A stretch of DNA of 64,000 bases. It comes from SHYR01 sp036013055 (GTDB taxonomy: Bacteria > Chloroflexota > Dehalococcoidia > UBA2979). The position numbers were made by a program, and so were the translations under genes. The number at the start of each line of letters is the position of its first letter. Within the stretch, counting starts at the first letter, position 1. The stretch covers positions 6,180 through 70,179 of the forward strand of contig DASCQM010000011.1 in the NCBI GenBank assembly GCA_036013055.1, given 5' to 3'. The notes beneath the pieces were generated by a model. The model searched no databases. It saw only the letters and a list, made by a program, of their open reading frames with translations, and had not been told where the DNA came from. Of the stretch, positions 44,676-53,991 are shown one piece after another.

Positions 44676-44886
44676 CGCGGACAGACCTTTCGCGTCAGCA
44701 GCGAGCTACGTCAGTCGCTCTCGCGCCCGGAACCGGACAAGCGAAGCCTAGCGGTTGTGCGCATGCGCCGTGAACGGCAGTCGATGCTCCGAGAACCGAT
44801 GGTCCGAGAGCGCGGCACGTGAGGCTCGCCGAGATGGCTGCGACGGCACGCTCCGGCTCATGCGAAGATCGGTCGGCGATGAGGCA

Positions 44887-45462
44887 ATGACAGGAACCAT
44901 GGAAGACGTTCGTGGACGACGCGGGAGCCGTCGAAGGATCGGGGGCTGGGCGGCATTCGTGGCGCTCATTCTGTCGCTACCCCTGCTCGCGATGCGGGTC
45001 ACGGACGAGGTGGTTTGGACTGCGTTCGATTTCGCCCTCGCCGGTGCCCTCCTCTTCGGCACTGGAGTCGCCTACGAACTGGCAACGAGGGTCAGGGGCG
45101 ACATGGCGTACAGAGCCGCCGTCGGCGTGGCGCTCGTGGCTGGACTCACTCTCGCCTGGGTGAACGGCGCCGTGGGCGTCATCGGGAGTGACGACGACCC
45201 CGCGAACCTGATGTTTGGCGGGGTGCTCGCCGTCGGCATGATCGGCGCGATCGTCGTGCGCTTTCAGCCAGACGGGATGGCACGCGCGCTGTTCGCGACC
45301 GCGCTCGCTCAGGCATTGGTGGCCGTGATCGTGCTGATCTTCGGGTTCGGATCCACCGTGCCGGACTGGCCTCGGGACACCCTGATGCTGAGCGGGTTCT
45401 TTGCGGGGCTGTGGCTCACGTCGGCCTGGCTGTTTCGGCAGGCGTCGCGAGAACGATCCTAG
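44887..45462 (+). CDS. Hypothetical membrane protein with about six helices
   Basis: A 191-residue protein. After a basic N-terminus (RGRRGSRRR) come hydrophobic helices around residues 19-37, 44-60, 74-95, 105-124, 131-151 and 162-182. The arrangement, including VTDEVVWTAFDFALAGALLF, resembles small integral membrane proteins annotated as hypothetical next to beta-lactamase-like or stress genes. The start is uncertain among 44860, 44887 and 44899. Divergent from the quinone oxidoreductase (211-bp gap). Confidence 0.68.
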   Translation: MTGTMEDVRGRRGSRRRIGGWAAFVALILSLPLLAMRVTDEVVWTAFDFALAGALLFGTGVAYELATRVRGDMAYRAAVGVALVAGLTLAWVNGAVGVIGSDDDPANLMFGGVLAVGMIGAIVVRFQPDGMARALFATALAQALVAVIVLIFGFGSTVPDWPRDTLMLSGFFAGLWLTSAWLFRQASRERS

Positions 45463-45560
45463 CCCGGGCTAGTCGCTCGCCGCCTCCCGCGCCTCGAACT
45501 CGATCCCGAACTTCGATGCTTCAGAGGCGGCTGGTCGTACTCAAGGCTGCCGGAGTGGGT

Positions 45561-45995
45561 CTAATCGCCGGGCCGCACTACGAGCACCGGACAGGGGCTC
45601 AGCCGGAGGAGACTCTGGGCGACGCTTCCGAGCAGCAGACCCTGCACGCCCGACGCATGCTTGCTGGCAACCACCACGATGTCGGCCCCAGATTCGCGAG
45701 CGACGTGCGCGATGTGGCCGGCAACGTCGTCTCCGTGCTCGAACGCCTCGATGCGGAGGGTCGCTGGCGGATTGCCGAGCTTCTTCAGCAATTCCTCCGC
45801 GTCAGCCTGCTCACGCGTCGCAACCTTGCTCAGGCCCTCTGATGCTGATGACGCATCTGTGTCGATCGCGTCGGTGTGGGGATTCAGAACGTGGAGGACG
45901 GTGAGTTCTGCGTCGGCTTCGCCCGCCAGCGCGATCGCCCTGCCCAGGGCCACCGCGGAGTTCTCGGAGCCGTCGTACGCGGCAAGTAACTTCAT
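45561..45995 (-). CDS. Universal stress protein (UspA family)
   Basis: A 144-residue single Usp domain. MKLLAAYDGSENSAVALGRA is the usual start; the nucleotide-binding end reads ADIVVVASKHASGVQGLLLGSVAQSLL, with GxxG and GS in place, so ATP binding is likely. The family confers resistance to starvation, oxidative stress and hypoxia. GGAAGAGG lies before the ATG. A TTCGGGACTT half-site like that of DosR is 84 bp upstream (46079-46088). It is grouped with antiporters and a CBS protein. Confidence 0.92.
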   Translation of the reverse strand: MKLLAAYDGSENSAVALGRAIALAGEADAELTVLHVLNPHTDAIDTDASSASEGLSKVATREQADAEELLKKLGNPPATLRIEAFEHGDDVAGHIAHVARESGADIVVVASKHASGVQGLLLGSVAQSLLRLSPCPVLVVRPGD

Positions 45996-46196
45996 TGAGC
46001 CTCTTCCTACTCGTTCGCGGGCGACGGCCGCCCCTGGTCAGCGTACCGACCGAGACTCAAGCGGATCCCGTCGCGAAGTTCGGGACTTCGCGCCGGGAGC
46101 GAGCCGATTCGAGCCCTCGTGATCAGAAGCATGGCTTCGCTTCGGCCTCTCACGATCGCGCCTGCATGCTCGCGGCACTCTGATTCATGCGTCTCG

Positions 46197-47426
46197 CTAC
46201 CCGCTGCCTGATGCCGCGTTGCCATCATGCTGCTCGGCTGCACCCCCGGTCTGGAGGTATTCGTCGCGCGCGCTGCCCCAGAGGGCAGGGAGATCCGCTC
46301 GCTTCACGAACAAGATGCCGACAGTGAGCACCAAGTAGGCCGCCGTGATCACGATTCGGACCGCCGTCGTCGGGATCGCGAATTGCACCGCGAAGAGGGC
46401 GAAAATCAGCGCCGCCTGGCGCGTACTCAACGACAGGCCGACCAGGAGTGCCACCGCGAAGGCCGACTGCGCGGCGGTAAGCAGAACCTCGAGCGTCTGA
46501 CGGTCGTCGAGCGGAAGTCCGCCCAAGGTGTCGCCGGAGAGGCCAAAGGCGACCGGAAGCCCACCAATCAGTAGCGTCCACTGGTTGACCTTCGAGGAGA
46601 GCAGCACCCCGATCGCAACGGCGCCACGGCCGCGGAATGCGAGGATTCCGGCGATCAGGAACTCCGGAGCCTCTGACGCCAGTGGCGCGACCCACTGCAC
46701 CAGCAAGAACTCGTCGACACCGAGGACGTGGCCGCTCTCGACCAGACCCTCGGCGAACGGCTCCGCCGAGGCCAGGATGGCTATCGCGGAGTACACGAAC
46801 AGCGCACCGATCGAGGATCGTCGCTGACGCAGTGGCAACGAGCCGATGCTGCGCGCCGGCCCGACCAGCTCGGGTTCTTCGGCGGGTGCTCGCGCGATTA
46901 TGTAGACGTAGCCGATGAAGATCGCGGTCAGAAAGAACGTGTCATACAACCCCACCGAGCCTGTCAACGGGATTGTGAATGAGTAGAGCGTGGCAACGCT
47001 CAACGCGACGATCGCCACCGCGTGGTCACCCTCAAGCACGATTTCGCGCAGCCTCGTTCGGAACCAGAAGACCGCGACGATCACCGGCCAGCCGAGGCCG
47101 ATCAGCAGTCGGTTGGCGCCGGTCATGTTCGCGACGGCGTAGGGCGCGAATTCGGGGTCCTCTCCGGCTTTCCAGGCGAAGGTCATGTCCACGGCGTACT
47201 CGGGGAGCACCGCGATCAACGCGATGAATGCGACAGCGAGACCCTGCGAGATGTCCACCTCGGCCGCTTCCGCCGCCCAGCTGAGAAGGAAGGCGGCCGC
47301 GACGATGGTGAGACCGTAGAGGGCCGTATCGGAGACCGTCCCGAGGTGCGTTTCGGTGATTCGTAGAATCGGGCCGGGCAGCGCGGCCACGAGGGTTAGA
47401 CCGACAACGACGGGCGTTCTGCTCAT
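46197..47426 (-). CDS. Cation exchanger of the CaCA family (sodium/calcium or calcium/proton)
   Basis: A 409-residue membrane protein with the two inverted alpha-repeats of the family: ALIAVLPEYAVDMTFAW with NMTGANRLLIGLGWP, and PLASEAPEFLIAGILAF with SSKVNQWTLLIGG. The Glu in each (PEYA, PEFL) is the cation ligand. About ten helices and a cytoplasmic central loop (EEPELVGPARS) are seen. It exports Ca2+ in exchange for Na+ or H+. The start is set at ATG 47426; an ATG at 47450 is possible. Confidence 0.88.
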   Translation of the reverse strand: MSRTPVVVGLTLVAALPGPILRITETHLGTVSDTALYGLTIVAAAFLLSWAAEAAEVDISQGLAVAFIALIAVLPEYAVDMTFAWKAGEDPEFAPYAVANMTGANRLLIGLGWPVIVAVFWFRTRLREIVLEGDHAVAIVALSVATLYSFTIPLTGSVGLYDTFFLTAIFIGYVYIIARAPAEEPELVGPARSIGSLPLRQRRSSIGALFVYSAIAILASAEPFAEGLVESGHVLGVDEFLLVQWVAPLASEAPEFLIAGILAFRGRGAVAIGVLLSSKVNQWTLLIGGLPVAFGLSGDTLGGLPLDDRQTLEVLLTAAQSAFAVALLVGLSLSTRQAALIFALFAVQFAIPTTAVRIVITAAYLVLTVGILFVKRADLPALWGSARDEYLQTGGAAEQHDGNAASGSG

Positions 47427-47564
47427 GACTGTGCCCGCGTGGGGTGGCACGCGCGTGTTCGACTACGACTGGCTTCCGCAGCGCCCGGACGCATCACGCG
47501 ATATCGACGATCACGCACCGGGGAACCGATTGGAAACGGGGCCGGCATCCAATCTGCACGCTAA

Positions 47565-48083
47565 TCAAGACTGATCCTCCGTCACTTCACGCTGCTCTCG
47601 CGCGCGCCGTGCCTCATCGTGCACCTGCATGATCGGTTCGAGCAGGTCGACGCGACGGACGAGGCCGACGAGCTTGCCATCGCGGACGACCGGCAACGAG
47701 TGGTACGGCTCATCAGCGAAGATCTCGGCGACCCGCTGAAGCGTCTCTGTCTCGTCGATGGTGACAACCGGGGACGTCATGCTGTTGGCGACGACATCCT
47801 CGCTGGCTCGTCTCTGTAGCTCAAGATGTCCGAGCGCCGCCTCGATGGAAGAGGTGATCTCGCGCAGGTGGTGGCCTCCCGGTACCTGCTCACTGAGCAC
47901 CATGCGGACGACATCGCCATCGGTGACGATGCCGATCGGCTGGGCCTGATCGTCGACGACCACGAAGCAGCCATGGTCGGCGGTCGCGATCTCAACAAAC
48001 ATCTGACGCGCCGGGGTAGCCGGATCGATCGTCGCGACACTCCGCTGCATCACGTCGACGACCTTGTACTTGCTCAGGGGCAC
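47565..48083 (-). CDS. CBS-domain protein (two CBS repeats)
   Basis: A 172-residue protein with two tandem CBS domains: VVDVMQRSVATIDPATPARQ with PIGIVTDGDVVRMVL, then SMTSPVVTIDETETLQRVAE with LVGLVRRVDLLEPI. CBS pairs bind adenine nucleotides or other ligands and act as sensors. GTG 48083 begins the first repeat; a longer in-frame extension to 48179 is Arg-rich and not family-like. It lies between a Ca exchanger and NhaA, so it may respond to energy state or ionic stress. Confidence 0.88.
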   Translation of the reverse strand: MPLSKYKVVDVMQRSVATIDPATPARQMFVEIATADHGCFVVVDDQAQPIGIVTDGDVVRMVLSEQVPGGHHLREITSSIEAALGHLELQRRASEDVVANSMTSPVVTIDETETLQRVAEIFADEPYHSLPVVRDGKLVGLVRRVDLLEPIMQVHDEARRAREQREVTEDQS

Positions 48084-48409
48084 GCGGGTACCTCGGTGGC
48101 CCTGCGTGTCCACGCGCGCAGTCGCTGGTGGTCGAGCAAGATGTGCCGTCCTCCGGCCAGGGACGACAGCGCGAAACATCGTTGGCTTGTCTCAAGCGAC
48201 GGAGTCTGCACGCGTATCTCACCGCCCGCAGAGCGATCCGGTCGTCGCGACTGCGGAGTCCAGAGTTGTTCCGCCACTATAGGTGATCGAGATGTTTGGC
48301 CACTATTGAGGATCAACGGGACTGACTGCCTGCGCCTTCCGGAAGTGCGAGCACGCCGGGCGCATGAAGCCCGACGCGTCGTCAGGCTGCCGCGAAAGCG
48401 ATCCACATA

Positions 48410-49789
48410 TCAATCGATGTCCGGTGCGGCTCGGCCCATGGAACGAAGAGTGAGGTAGCCAGCCACTCCGGACACCACCGAGGCCGCCAGGATGCCTACC
48501 TTGGCCTCGTCTTGCAGGATCGGGCTGGTGTAGGCCAGCTCAGTCACGAACAAGGAGATCGTGAAGCCGATACCGGCAAGCATGCCGACACCGAGCACGC
48601 CGGCCCACGTCACGCCGTCGGGCCGCTCGCCGCCCAGGCGCAGAGCGATGGCATACCCGACGGTCAGTCCGATCGGCTTTCCCAGTACGAGGCCAGCCAG
48701 GATCGCCCAGGTCAGCGAGGAACCGAGTGCGTTGCCTAAGGCACCCCCCTGGAGCGAAACCCCGGCGTTTGCCCACGCGAACAGGGGAACAATGACGAAG
48801 GCCACCCACGGGAGTAGTTCGTGTTCGATGCGGTCAAGCGGTGCCACAGTCTCTCGGGTGATCTCGCTCATCTGCAGAAGCGCTTCAGTTCGCTGCTCAC
48901 GCCCGCTCACGTCCGGCGCGGAACCGATCCCCTCACGCAGTTCGGTCAGCGTGCGTTCCGCGTTCTCTTCGAAGTCCGCTGAGCTGTACCAGGATCGCCA
49001 TGGTGTCATCAGGCCCAGCGCGACCCCAACGACCGTCGGGTGAACACCCGATTCCAGAACAGCCGCCCATGCCGCGATGCCAAGAAGCATGTAGATCGTA
49101 TTCGGGCGCACCCCGATCCGGGTCAGCACCGGGACCAGGCCGAGGAGACCGACACCAATCAGGAGAGGGACTATCTCTACGACTTCGGTGTAGAACACGG
49201 TGATCACTAGGACCGCACCGAGGTCGTCAAAGATCGCAGCCGCCAGCAGCAGCACCTTCAATTGAACTGGAACACGGGGCCCGAGCAACGCTACGACGCC
49301 AAGGGCGAATGCGATATCGGTCGCCATCGGCACGCCCCAGCCCGCGCTGGCCTCGTCGCCCTGCGCAAGCAGGAGAAAGAGTCCTATCGGCACCAACATT
49401 CCACCGAGCGCGGCAAGGAGCGGAGCGACAACCCGGCGAAACGTTCGGAGTTCGCCAACCACCATTTCCCGCTTGATCTCCATGCCGACCAGGAAGAAGA
49501 AGACGACCATTGCGACGTCGTTCACCCAGAAGTGGAACGGCTCATCGACTCGGATGATGCCGAGATCAACGACAAGCGGAGACTCGAGCAGGTCGTGATA
49601 GACGTCGGACCAGGGTGAGTTAGCCCAGACGATCGCGACCACGGCCGCCGCAACCAGGACGATCCCTCCGGCGCCTTCCGTGTTGATGACGTCCTGGACC
49701 GGCGAAACAAACCGCCGATGAGGTACCGGCCGATGTCGATCGCCGGCGATGCCAGATTCGTCGCTAGGCACTACTGCTCGTCGCTCCAC
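48410..49789 (-). CDS. nhaA: Na+/H+ antiporter NhaA
   Basis: A 459-residue, 12-helix antiporter that expels Na+ in exchange for protons. Family blocks: FWVNDVAMVVFFFLVGMEIK, VPMATDIAFALGVVALLG and the ion-binding Asp-Asp pair in AAAIFDDLGAVLVITVFY. The C-terminal half has LLPWVAFVIVPLFAWANAGV and LGVGMLAGIGFTISLFV, both typical. The first 30 residues are hydrophilic and may be non-native; the start could be GTG 49789 or GTG 49771. It runs in the same direction as the CBS gene. Confidence 0.95.
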   Translation of the reverse strand: MERRAVVPSDESGIAGDRHRPVPHRRFVSPVQDVINTEGAGGIVLVAAAVVAIVWANSPWSDVYHDLLESPLVVDLGIIRVDEPFHFWVNDVAMVVFFFLVGMEIKREMVVGELRTFRRVVAPLLAALGGMLVPIGLFLLLAQGDEASAGWGVPMATDIAFALGVVALLGPRVPVQLKVLLLAAAIFDDLGAVLVITVFYTEVVEIVPLLIGVGLLGLVPVLTRIGVRPNTIYMLLGIAAWAAVLESGVHPTVVGVALGLMTPWRSWYSSADFEENAERTLTELREGIGSAPDVSGREQRTEALLQMSEITRETVAPLDRIEHELLPWVAFVIVPLFAWANAGVSLQGGALGNALGSSLTWAILAGLVLGKPIGLTVGYAIALRLGGERPDGVTWAGVLGVGMLAGIGFTISLFVTELAYTSPILQDEAKVGILAASVVSGVAGYLTLRSMGRAAPDID

Positions 49790-50250
49790 TGGTGCGGTGT
49801 ATTCGTCATCGGCGGCGGCGCACCGGCGGACGGCGATCTGAAGACGGCGCGTGGCGATCGACGTGAGGCGACGTGCACGTTGCCGAAACCGCCCACGCTG
49901 ACGACGGCATCAGGGGTGTTCTTGAGTGCGATGATGCCGTCCGTCCCAGCGTGCTCGTCGACCGTGATCGCACATTCGCTTCCTGCATCCTACCGCGAAG
50001 CAAACGGACGCCGTAGGCGCTCGATCATATGCCGATCGTCGCGTGCTCTCGAACGTTGACCGAAATTCGCTCGGGTTCCAAGGCCGCCACTTGTGGGCAG
50101 GGACAGCGTCGGAGATTCGCAGCGCTGTCGCGACGGGTCATGCCGCAACCGCCAGCATGCCAAATCGTGTCGTCACCAGAGTCGCAGAGTTGACGGCATA
50201 CGCGAAATAACACAACGATGCTGCCTGTACAGATAGAGGAACAGAGACCT
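49790..50250. other. Gene-poor gap between NhaA and the DUF169 gene
   Basis: About 460 bp with no gene I can support. The minus strand between 50028 and 49770 has a coding-like reading interrupted by a TAG at 49990-49992 (ITVDEHAGTDGIIALKNTPD after it), possibly a decayed fragment. The base composition is lower in GC than the neighbours, especially from 50100 to 50250. This stretch should carry the promoters of nhaA and of the DUF169 gene, but no clear -35/-10 pair was found. Confidence 0.35.
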
Positions 50251-50937
50251 ATGGCCTCAACAATCGACGTAAAGAACCTCCTTCAGCTCCGAGTGCCGCC
50301 GGTCGCGGTTGGGCTCTTCGATGAACCCCCGGCTGGGGTTGACCGCTACGACCAAGAAGCGACTGCCTCGGGTTGTACGTTCTGGCAGATAGCGCAACAA
50401 GGGCACGTCTTCTACACGGAGCCGGATGATCACCATTGCGCGGTTGGGTCGTACACGCACAGCATGGCGCCAGCGCCGGACGCCGACCTACCCGGCACTA
50501 TCGAGTTGATGGTGGCTCAGAACTACATCAAGCCCGACGAGGTGGCGGGCATTCCCACGCTCGCCGACTCACCGTCGGTGGTCGCGTACGGCCCCGCACT
50601 TGCGGAGGCGTTTGACCCTGCAGTCGTCGTCGTCGCAGCGCAGCCGGCTCAGGCGATGCTGTTCTCGGAGGCGGCCGTACGAGCTGGCGCGGGTGAAGCC
50701 GTGTCATCGCTGATTGCCCGACCCGGATGCGCGGTCATCCCACAAGCCGTCGGCGATGGGATTGCAGCGATGTCGTTTGGCTGCATCGGCAATCGCACCT
50801 ACACGGGACTCCCAGACGGTGAGCTCTACGTGGCGATTCCCGGAGCAAGCTGGACCGGCGTAACCGAAGCGCTGCAGGCAATCATGGAAGCGAACAACTC
50901 GATGGAGTCGCACTACAAGTCGACGCTCATCCAGTAG
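50251..50937 (+). CDS. DUF169-family protein
   Basis: A 228-residue protein of the DUF169 family, common in anaerobes and Chloroflexota. VPPVAVGLFDEPPAGVDRYD opens the domain; CTFWQIAQQGHVFYTEPDDH and HCAVGSYTH hold the conserved Cys and His; CAVIPQAVGDGIAAMSFGCIGNR is the C-terminal block with more Cys. The function is unknown. ATG 50251 (MASTIDVKN) fits the family start and an AGAGG is near; ATG 50218 is possible. Confidence 0.85.
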   Translation: MASTIDVKNLLQLRVPPVAVGLFDEPPAGVDRYDQEATASGCTFWQIAQQGHVFYTEPDDHHCAVGSYTHSMAPAPDADLPGTIELMVAQNYIKPDEVAGIPTLADSPSVVAYGPALAEAFDPAVVVVAAQPAQAMLFSEAAVRAGAGEAVSSLIARPGCAVIPQAVGDGIAAMSFGCIGNRTYTGLPDGELYVAIPGASWTGVTEALQAIMEANNSMESHYKSTLIQ

Positions 50938-50958
50938 CTCGGCGGCGGCGCGCGCGGG

Positions 50959-51187
50959 TTACCTCGCGACCGAGCCGGCGCTACTGACGGAGGGAACGAG
51001 GCGGTAGGTAAACGTGATGCAGCCGGGCGATTCGTCCTCGCAGTAGTAGGAGTCGAAGCGCACGATCGCATCCTGACCCTCGCCGGTTCGGATCAAGTAG
51101 ACGTCGTCGCGGGCGACGATCACGTGCCGCACGAAGTTGTAGAAGTACCACTTCATGATCTCGGGGTTACGCACCTCGTCGCCGTCG
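50959..51187 (-). pseudogene. C-terminal fragment of a HmuY-like protein
   Basis: The last 75 codons of a minus-strand frame read MKWYFYNFVRHVIVARDDVY, LIRTGEGQDAIVRFDSYYC and PGCITFTYRLV, the pattern of the C-terminal part of HmuY-family (haem-binding lipoprotein) domains as found in outer-surface proteins. Upstream of about 51187 the frame becomes the antisense of the plus-strand gene, so the signal peptide and N-terminal half are lost. It abuts another broken gene head to head. Confidence 0.55.
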
Positions 51188-51189
51188 AC

Positions 51190-52749
51190 CTCTGGGCTCC
51201 GGCGGCTGCGTGGCGCGCTGCTGAGATGTCGCAGGACTCGACGGGGCTCTGGCATTGGTCGGCCGACTTCTCCCGACCACCTGACCTCACGGAAGGGGAA
51301 TGGGGAGAGCCGGTCGCGCTCGAGCTGGCGACCACACGAGGTCAGGCGATTCAGAACGTCGATCTGTCGGGCGGGACTCTGGTCCACTTCGGCTCTCAGG
51401 AAGACGGCGGTGGTGACGAACCGCTCGCGGACACGCAGACGCCCGACGACGTAGACGATGGTGCGGGCGACGGCGCAGGAGGCGGCGGCGACGGCGAGGA
51501 GATCAGCGATGACCGCGGGCGCGGCATCAATGGGGCCACCAGCCGGCTCGACGAGATCGTGCTGGAGCTCTATCCGGATGACCCTGACAGGCAGGAACTT
51601 GTCGCTGCGGGAACGATCGGCGACCTCTTCCGCGACCTGCGCGGCAAGGACCAGGTGAAGGAAGTTACCGACGCGCTCAAGGCCGCAGTCAAGGGCGAAG
51701 CCCTCATCGATCGCACCGTGGACCTCGAGAGCGACGAGGACGTCACTACCGAGGTCGATAAGGCCACAGGCAAGGATCGCCGCGTCGTGATCGTCTCGTC
51801 GGCGTCCAACGAAGTGACGGTCCGCGTGCCGGTGCAGGCGATCGAGAAGTCCGGCCAGTTCGTCGCGGTTGACGTTGAGCCGATCGAGGATCTCACGACG
51901 TTCTCGGCGAGTATCCCGCTGCCGAGCACCACCGTGGACACGACAGATGACTCCGGGACGCCAATCGTGACGGCGATTGACGTGGAATTGACCGACGAGA
52001 ACGGTACACCGCTGACCGCGTTCGACGAGGACCTGACGATCACGCTGCAGGTCGATCCGGCAACGAAGAATCTCGACTCGCTCGTCGTCGCCTCCTTCAA
52101 TGACAGGAGCGCCAGCTGGACACCGATCGCGGCGACCGTCTCGTCGAACGGTGTCGTCGAGTTCTCGGTCAATCACCTCACGCTCTTCGCCCTGCTGAGA
52201 ATGGTTGAGGTGACGCACACGCTGAGCGCTGGCCTGAACTCAGTGACGTTCACCGGACCGTCCGGGACGCTACCGGGTGCCGTCGCAGCCCAGATCGGCA
52301 ACTCGCTTGAGAACCTGCTGACCTTCGATGTGCCAACCCAGTCGTTCCTCAGCTACGCGCCGGGGGCTTCTGCCACGTTCAACACGCTGGAAGCGCTCAG
52401 CCAGCGTGAAGCGTTGTTCGTACGCGTGACCCGCGGGCCGGTGGCCTGGACCGAGACCGACATCATCCCCAGTGCGACAGGAAGCCGTACGGTTGCCGTG
52501 GTGCAGGGCCTGAACGCCGTTGGCTTCACGGGCCGTGATGGTACCGACGTCGCTGAAATCGCGTCGCTCGACGCAGGAATCGAGTCAGTCTCTCGGTTCG
52601 AGACGGCCACGCAGCGGTGGCTCACGTACGTGCCCGGAGCTCCCACATTCGCGAACTCGCTGACGTCGATCGGACGCCTGGACGTCATCTTCGTCCGCTA
52701 CTCAGGGCCGGCGGGGTTGATCGAGTTACCGGAAGTCGGCGGCGAATAG
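51190..52749 (+). pseudogene. Large secreted-type beta-rich protein, N-terminus missing
   Basis: An open frame runs on the plus strand to 52749 (541 codons from ATG 51124), but its first 25 codons are antisense to the HmuY fragment. The true text starts at about 51190 with WAPAAAWRAAEMSQDSTGLW. It has an acidic Gly/Asp linker (about codons 95-125), a central beta-rich part with repeated DVELTDENGTPLTAFDEDLT-like strands, and two C-terminal copies of a repeat (LSAGLNSVTFTGPSGTLPGA and VQGLNAVGFTGRDGTDVAEI, each followed by YVPGA/YAPGA text). There is no signal peptide now. It could still be translated but would stay in the cytoplasm. Confidence 0.6.
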
Positions 52750-52774
52750 GCGCCAGCTATCGCCCCCGGCCTGC

Positions 52775-52792
52775 GCCCGTCGGATGACGGGC
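52775..52792 (-). terminator. Hairpin beside tRNA-fragment copy A
   Basis: Stem GCCCGTC (52775-52781) / GACGGGC (52786-52792) with a 4-nt loop, placed 22 bp past the CCA end of copy A in the minus-strand sense. Copies B and C have hairpins of different sequence in the same position, so each is a tRNA 3' half with its terminator. It may also end the truncated gene at 52749. Confidence 0.5.
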
Positions 52793-52813
52793 CCTTCCTC
52801 TATCTGCAGTGCT

Positions 52814-52860
52814 TGGAGCGGGAGAAGGAATTCGAACCCTCGACCCTCTGCTCGCGAAGC
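52814..52860 (-). repeat. tRNA-Gly-like 3' half, copy A (att-like remnant)
   Basis: In the minus sense this reads from an anticodon-loop-like TTCGCGA through the variable region GCAGAGGGTCGAGG, the T-loop GTTCGAAT and CTCCCGCTCCA, ending in an encoded CCA. One base in the T-stem differs from copies B and C (AATTCC for AATCCC). No 5' half is present. It marks the left edge of the HAD-hydrolase segment. Confidence 0.7.
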
Positions 52861-52923
52861 ATGGTGGTTTGCCGGGCGGCACGTGGCCGAAAGCCGGTCA
52901 GTTCAATTCACCCGGTCGACGGC

Positions 52924-53580
52924 TCAGCTCCCGGCCCACTCGCGGAGCGCAGCCTCCAACTCCTCGACCGACCCCACCCGGGCATACACATCGCCCACCT
53001 CGCGCTCCTGTCCAACCCCTCCCGGAGCGAAGAACACGCAGTGCAATCCCGCCGCGCGCGCCGCGTCGACGCCGCGGGGCGAGTCCTCGACGGCAATGCA
53101 CTCCCCGGCGCCCAGGGCTGTCCGCTCGATCCCCGCAAGATACCCATCCGGATGCGGCTTCGCGCGCTCGTAGTCCTCGCGCACGACCGCAAACTCCATG
53201 TGCTCCAGCAGCCCCGACCGCTCATGGATGATCTCGAAGTGCTCGCGGAGCGACGAAGTCACGATTCCCATCGAGAACCCCTCCTTCAAACGGCCCAGCA
53301 AGGCCGCCATCCCCGGCATCACGACGTTCTCGATCCGCAGCAGCTCGCCGTAGAGCGCATCCCGCCGCGCATACAGATCCTCCAGCGCCTCGCCTTGAAG
53401 CCCCGATAGCGACAACAAGCTCACGCCCTGCTTCAAGTTGATCTTCTCGAACTGCTCCCAGCTCGCCGTCACGCCCAGCGTCGCTAGCTCCCGCCGGTTG
53501 GCCTCAAAGAACAACGGCTCGGTGTCCACCAGCACGCCGTCGTTGTCCCACAAGATGGCGCGGCGCCGCTGACTCACCAT
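52924..53580 (-). CDS. HAD-superfamily hydrolase (beta-phosphoglucomutase/phosphatase-like)
   Basis: A 218-residue HAD enzyme. ATG 53580 is chosen for the GGGAGGTG 8 nt upstream. Motif I reads LWDNDGVLVDTE (Asp nucleophile and Asp acid), motif II VTSSLREHF (Ser/Thr), and motif IV AVEDSPRGVDAARAAG; a cap domain lies in residues about 20-90. These enzymes dephosphorylate sugars or act as phosphomutases. It lies alone between tRNA-fragment copies A and B, like a cassette. Confidence 0.9.
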   Translation of the reverse strand: MVSQRRRAILWDNDGVLVDTEPLFFEANRRELATLGVTASWEQFEKINLKQGVSLLSLSGLQGEALEDLYARRDALYGELLRIENVVMPGMAALLGRLKEGFSMGIVTSSLREHFEIIHERSGLLEHMEFAVVREDYERAKPHPDGYLAGIERTALGAGECIAVEDSPRGVDAARAAGLHCVFFAPGGVGQEREVGDVYARVGSVEELEAALREWAGS

Positions 53581-53703
53581 CGCATCTACACCTCCCACGG
53601 CGCACGCCTCGGTTGATGAACGTATCGATTCGTCGTCGGCGATCAACTGTCGGATCGCCCTGGAAGTCCCGTAGTCAGGACCGAACGCAGGGCCACGAGG
53701 TAA

Positions 53704-53723
53704 GGCCCACCGATTGGCGGGCC
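53704..53723 (-). terminator. Hairpin beside tRNA-fragment copy B
   Basis: GGCCCACC (53704-53711) / GGCGGGCC (53716-53723) around GATT, with one A-C mismatch. It differs from the copy C hairpin mainly at that base, which shows the two copies derive from the same tRNA-plus-terminator unit. Confidence 0.5.
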
Positions 53724-53743
53724 CTACCTCTATCTATTCTAGT

Positions 53744-53781
53744 TGGAGCGGGAGAAGGGATTCGAACCCTCGACCCTCTGC
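53744..53781 (-). repeat. tRNA-Gly-like 3' half, copy B (att-like)
   Basis: A 38-bp segment identical to copy C, from the 3' side of the anticodon stem (GCAGAGG) through the T-arm (GAGGGTTCGAATCCC) to CTCCCGCTCCA. With its flank (ATCTATTCTAGT on the plus strand, then the hairpin) the similarity to copy C covers about 78 bp with three differences. Identity stops abruptly at the anticodon stem, as expected for a site-specific crossover point. No 5' tRNA half is present. Confidence 0.75.
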
Positions 53782-53991
53782 CGGGGAGTCAGAGGATGAT
53801 AGCGGACTTCAATCGAGTCCCTCCGTCACATGGTTGTGGCAATGAACACGGCATTGTGAGGACACGGCCAACCGAGGCCTGAACATCTCACGTTGGAGAT
53901 CCCCGGAGTACTGGGACCTCAGGCTGGCGTCGAAGGGCGGCTCTTCCGTCTGAACACCAGCCGCCCCGTGAGAGACACACGATCGTCGCGG

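Noticed and set aside
49770..50028. Minus-strand reading with a TAG at 49990-49992 that looks partly coding
   Set aside because: No start codon after the stop, no recognised family and overlap with the start of nhaA; kept only as a possible decayed fragment.
50959..52218. A 419-codon minus-strand open frame
   Set aside because: Only its last 75 codons look like protein; the rest is the antisense of the plus-strand gene and is rich in Arg, Asp and His.
53613..53882. Plus-strand open frames with the text GEGIRTLDPL at 52.8, 53.7 and 55.3 kb
   Set aside because: These are antisense readings of the tRNA 3' halves, a well-known source of false protein annotations.
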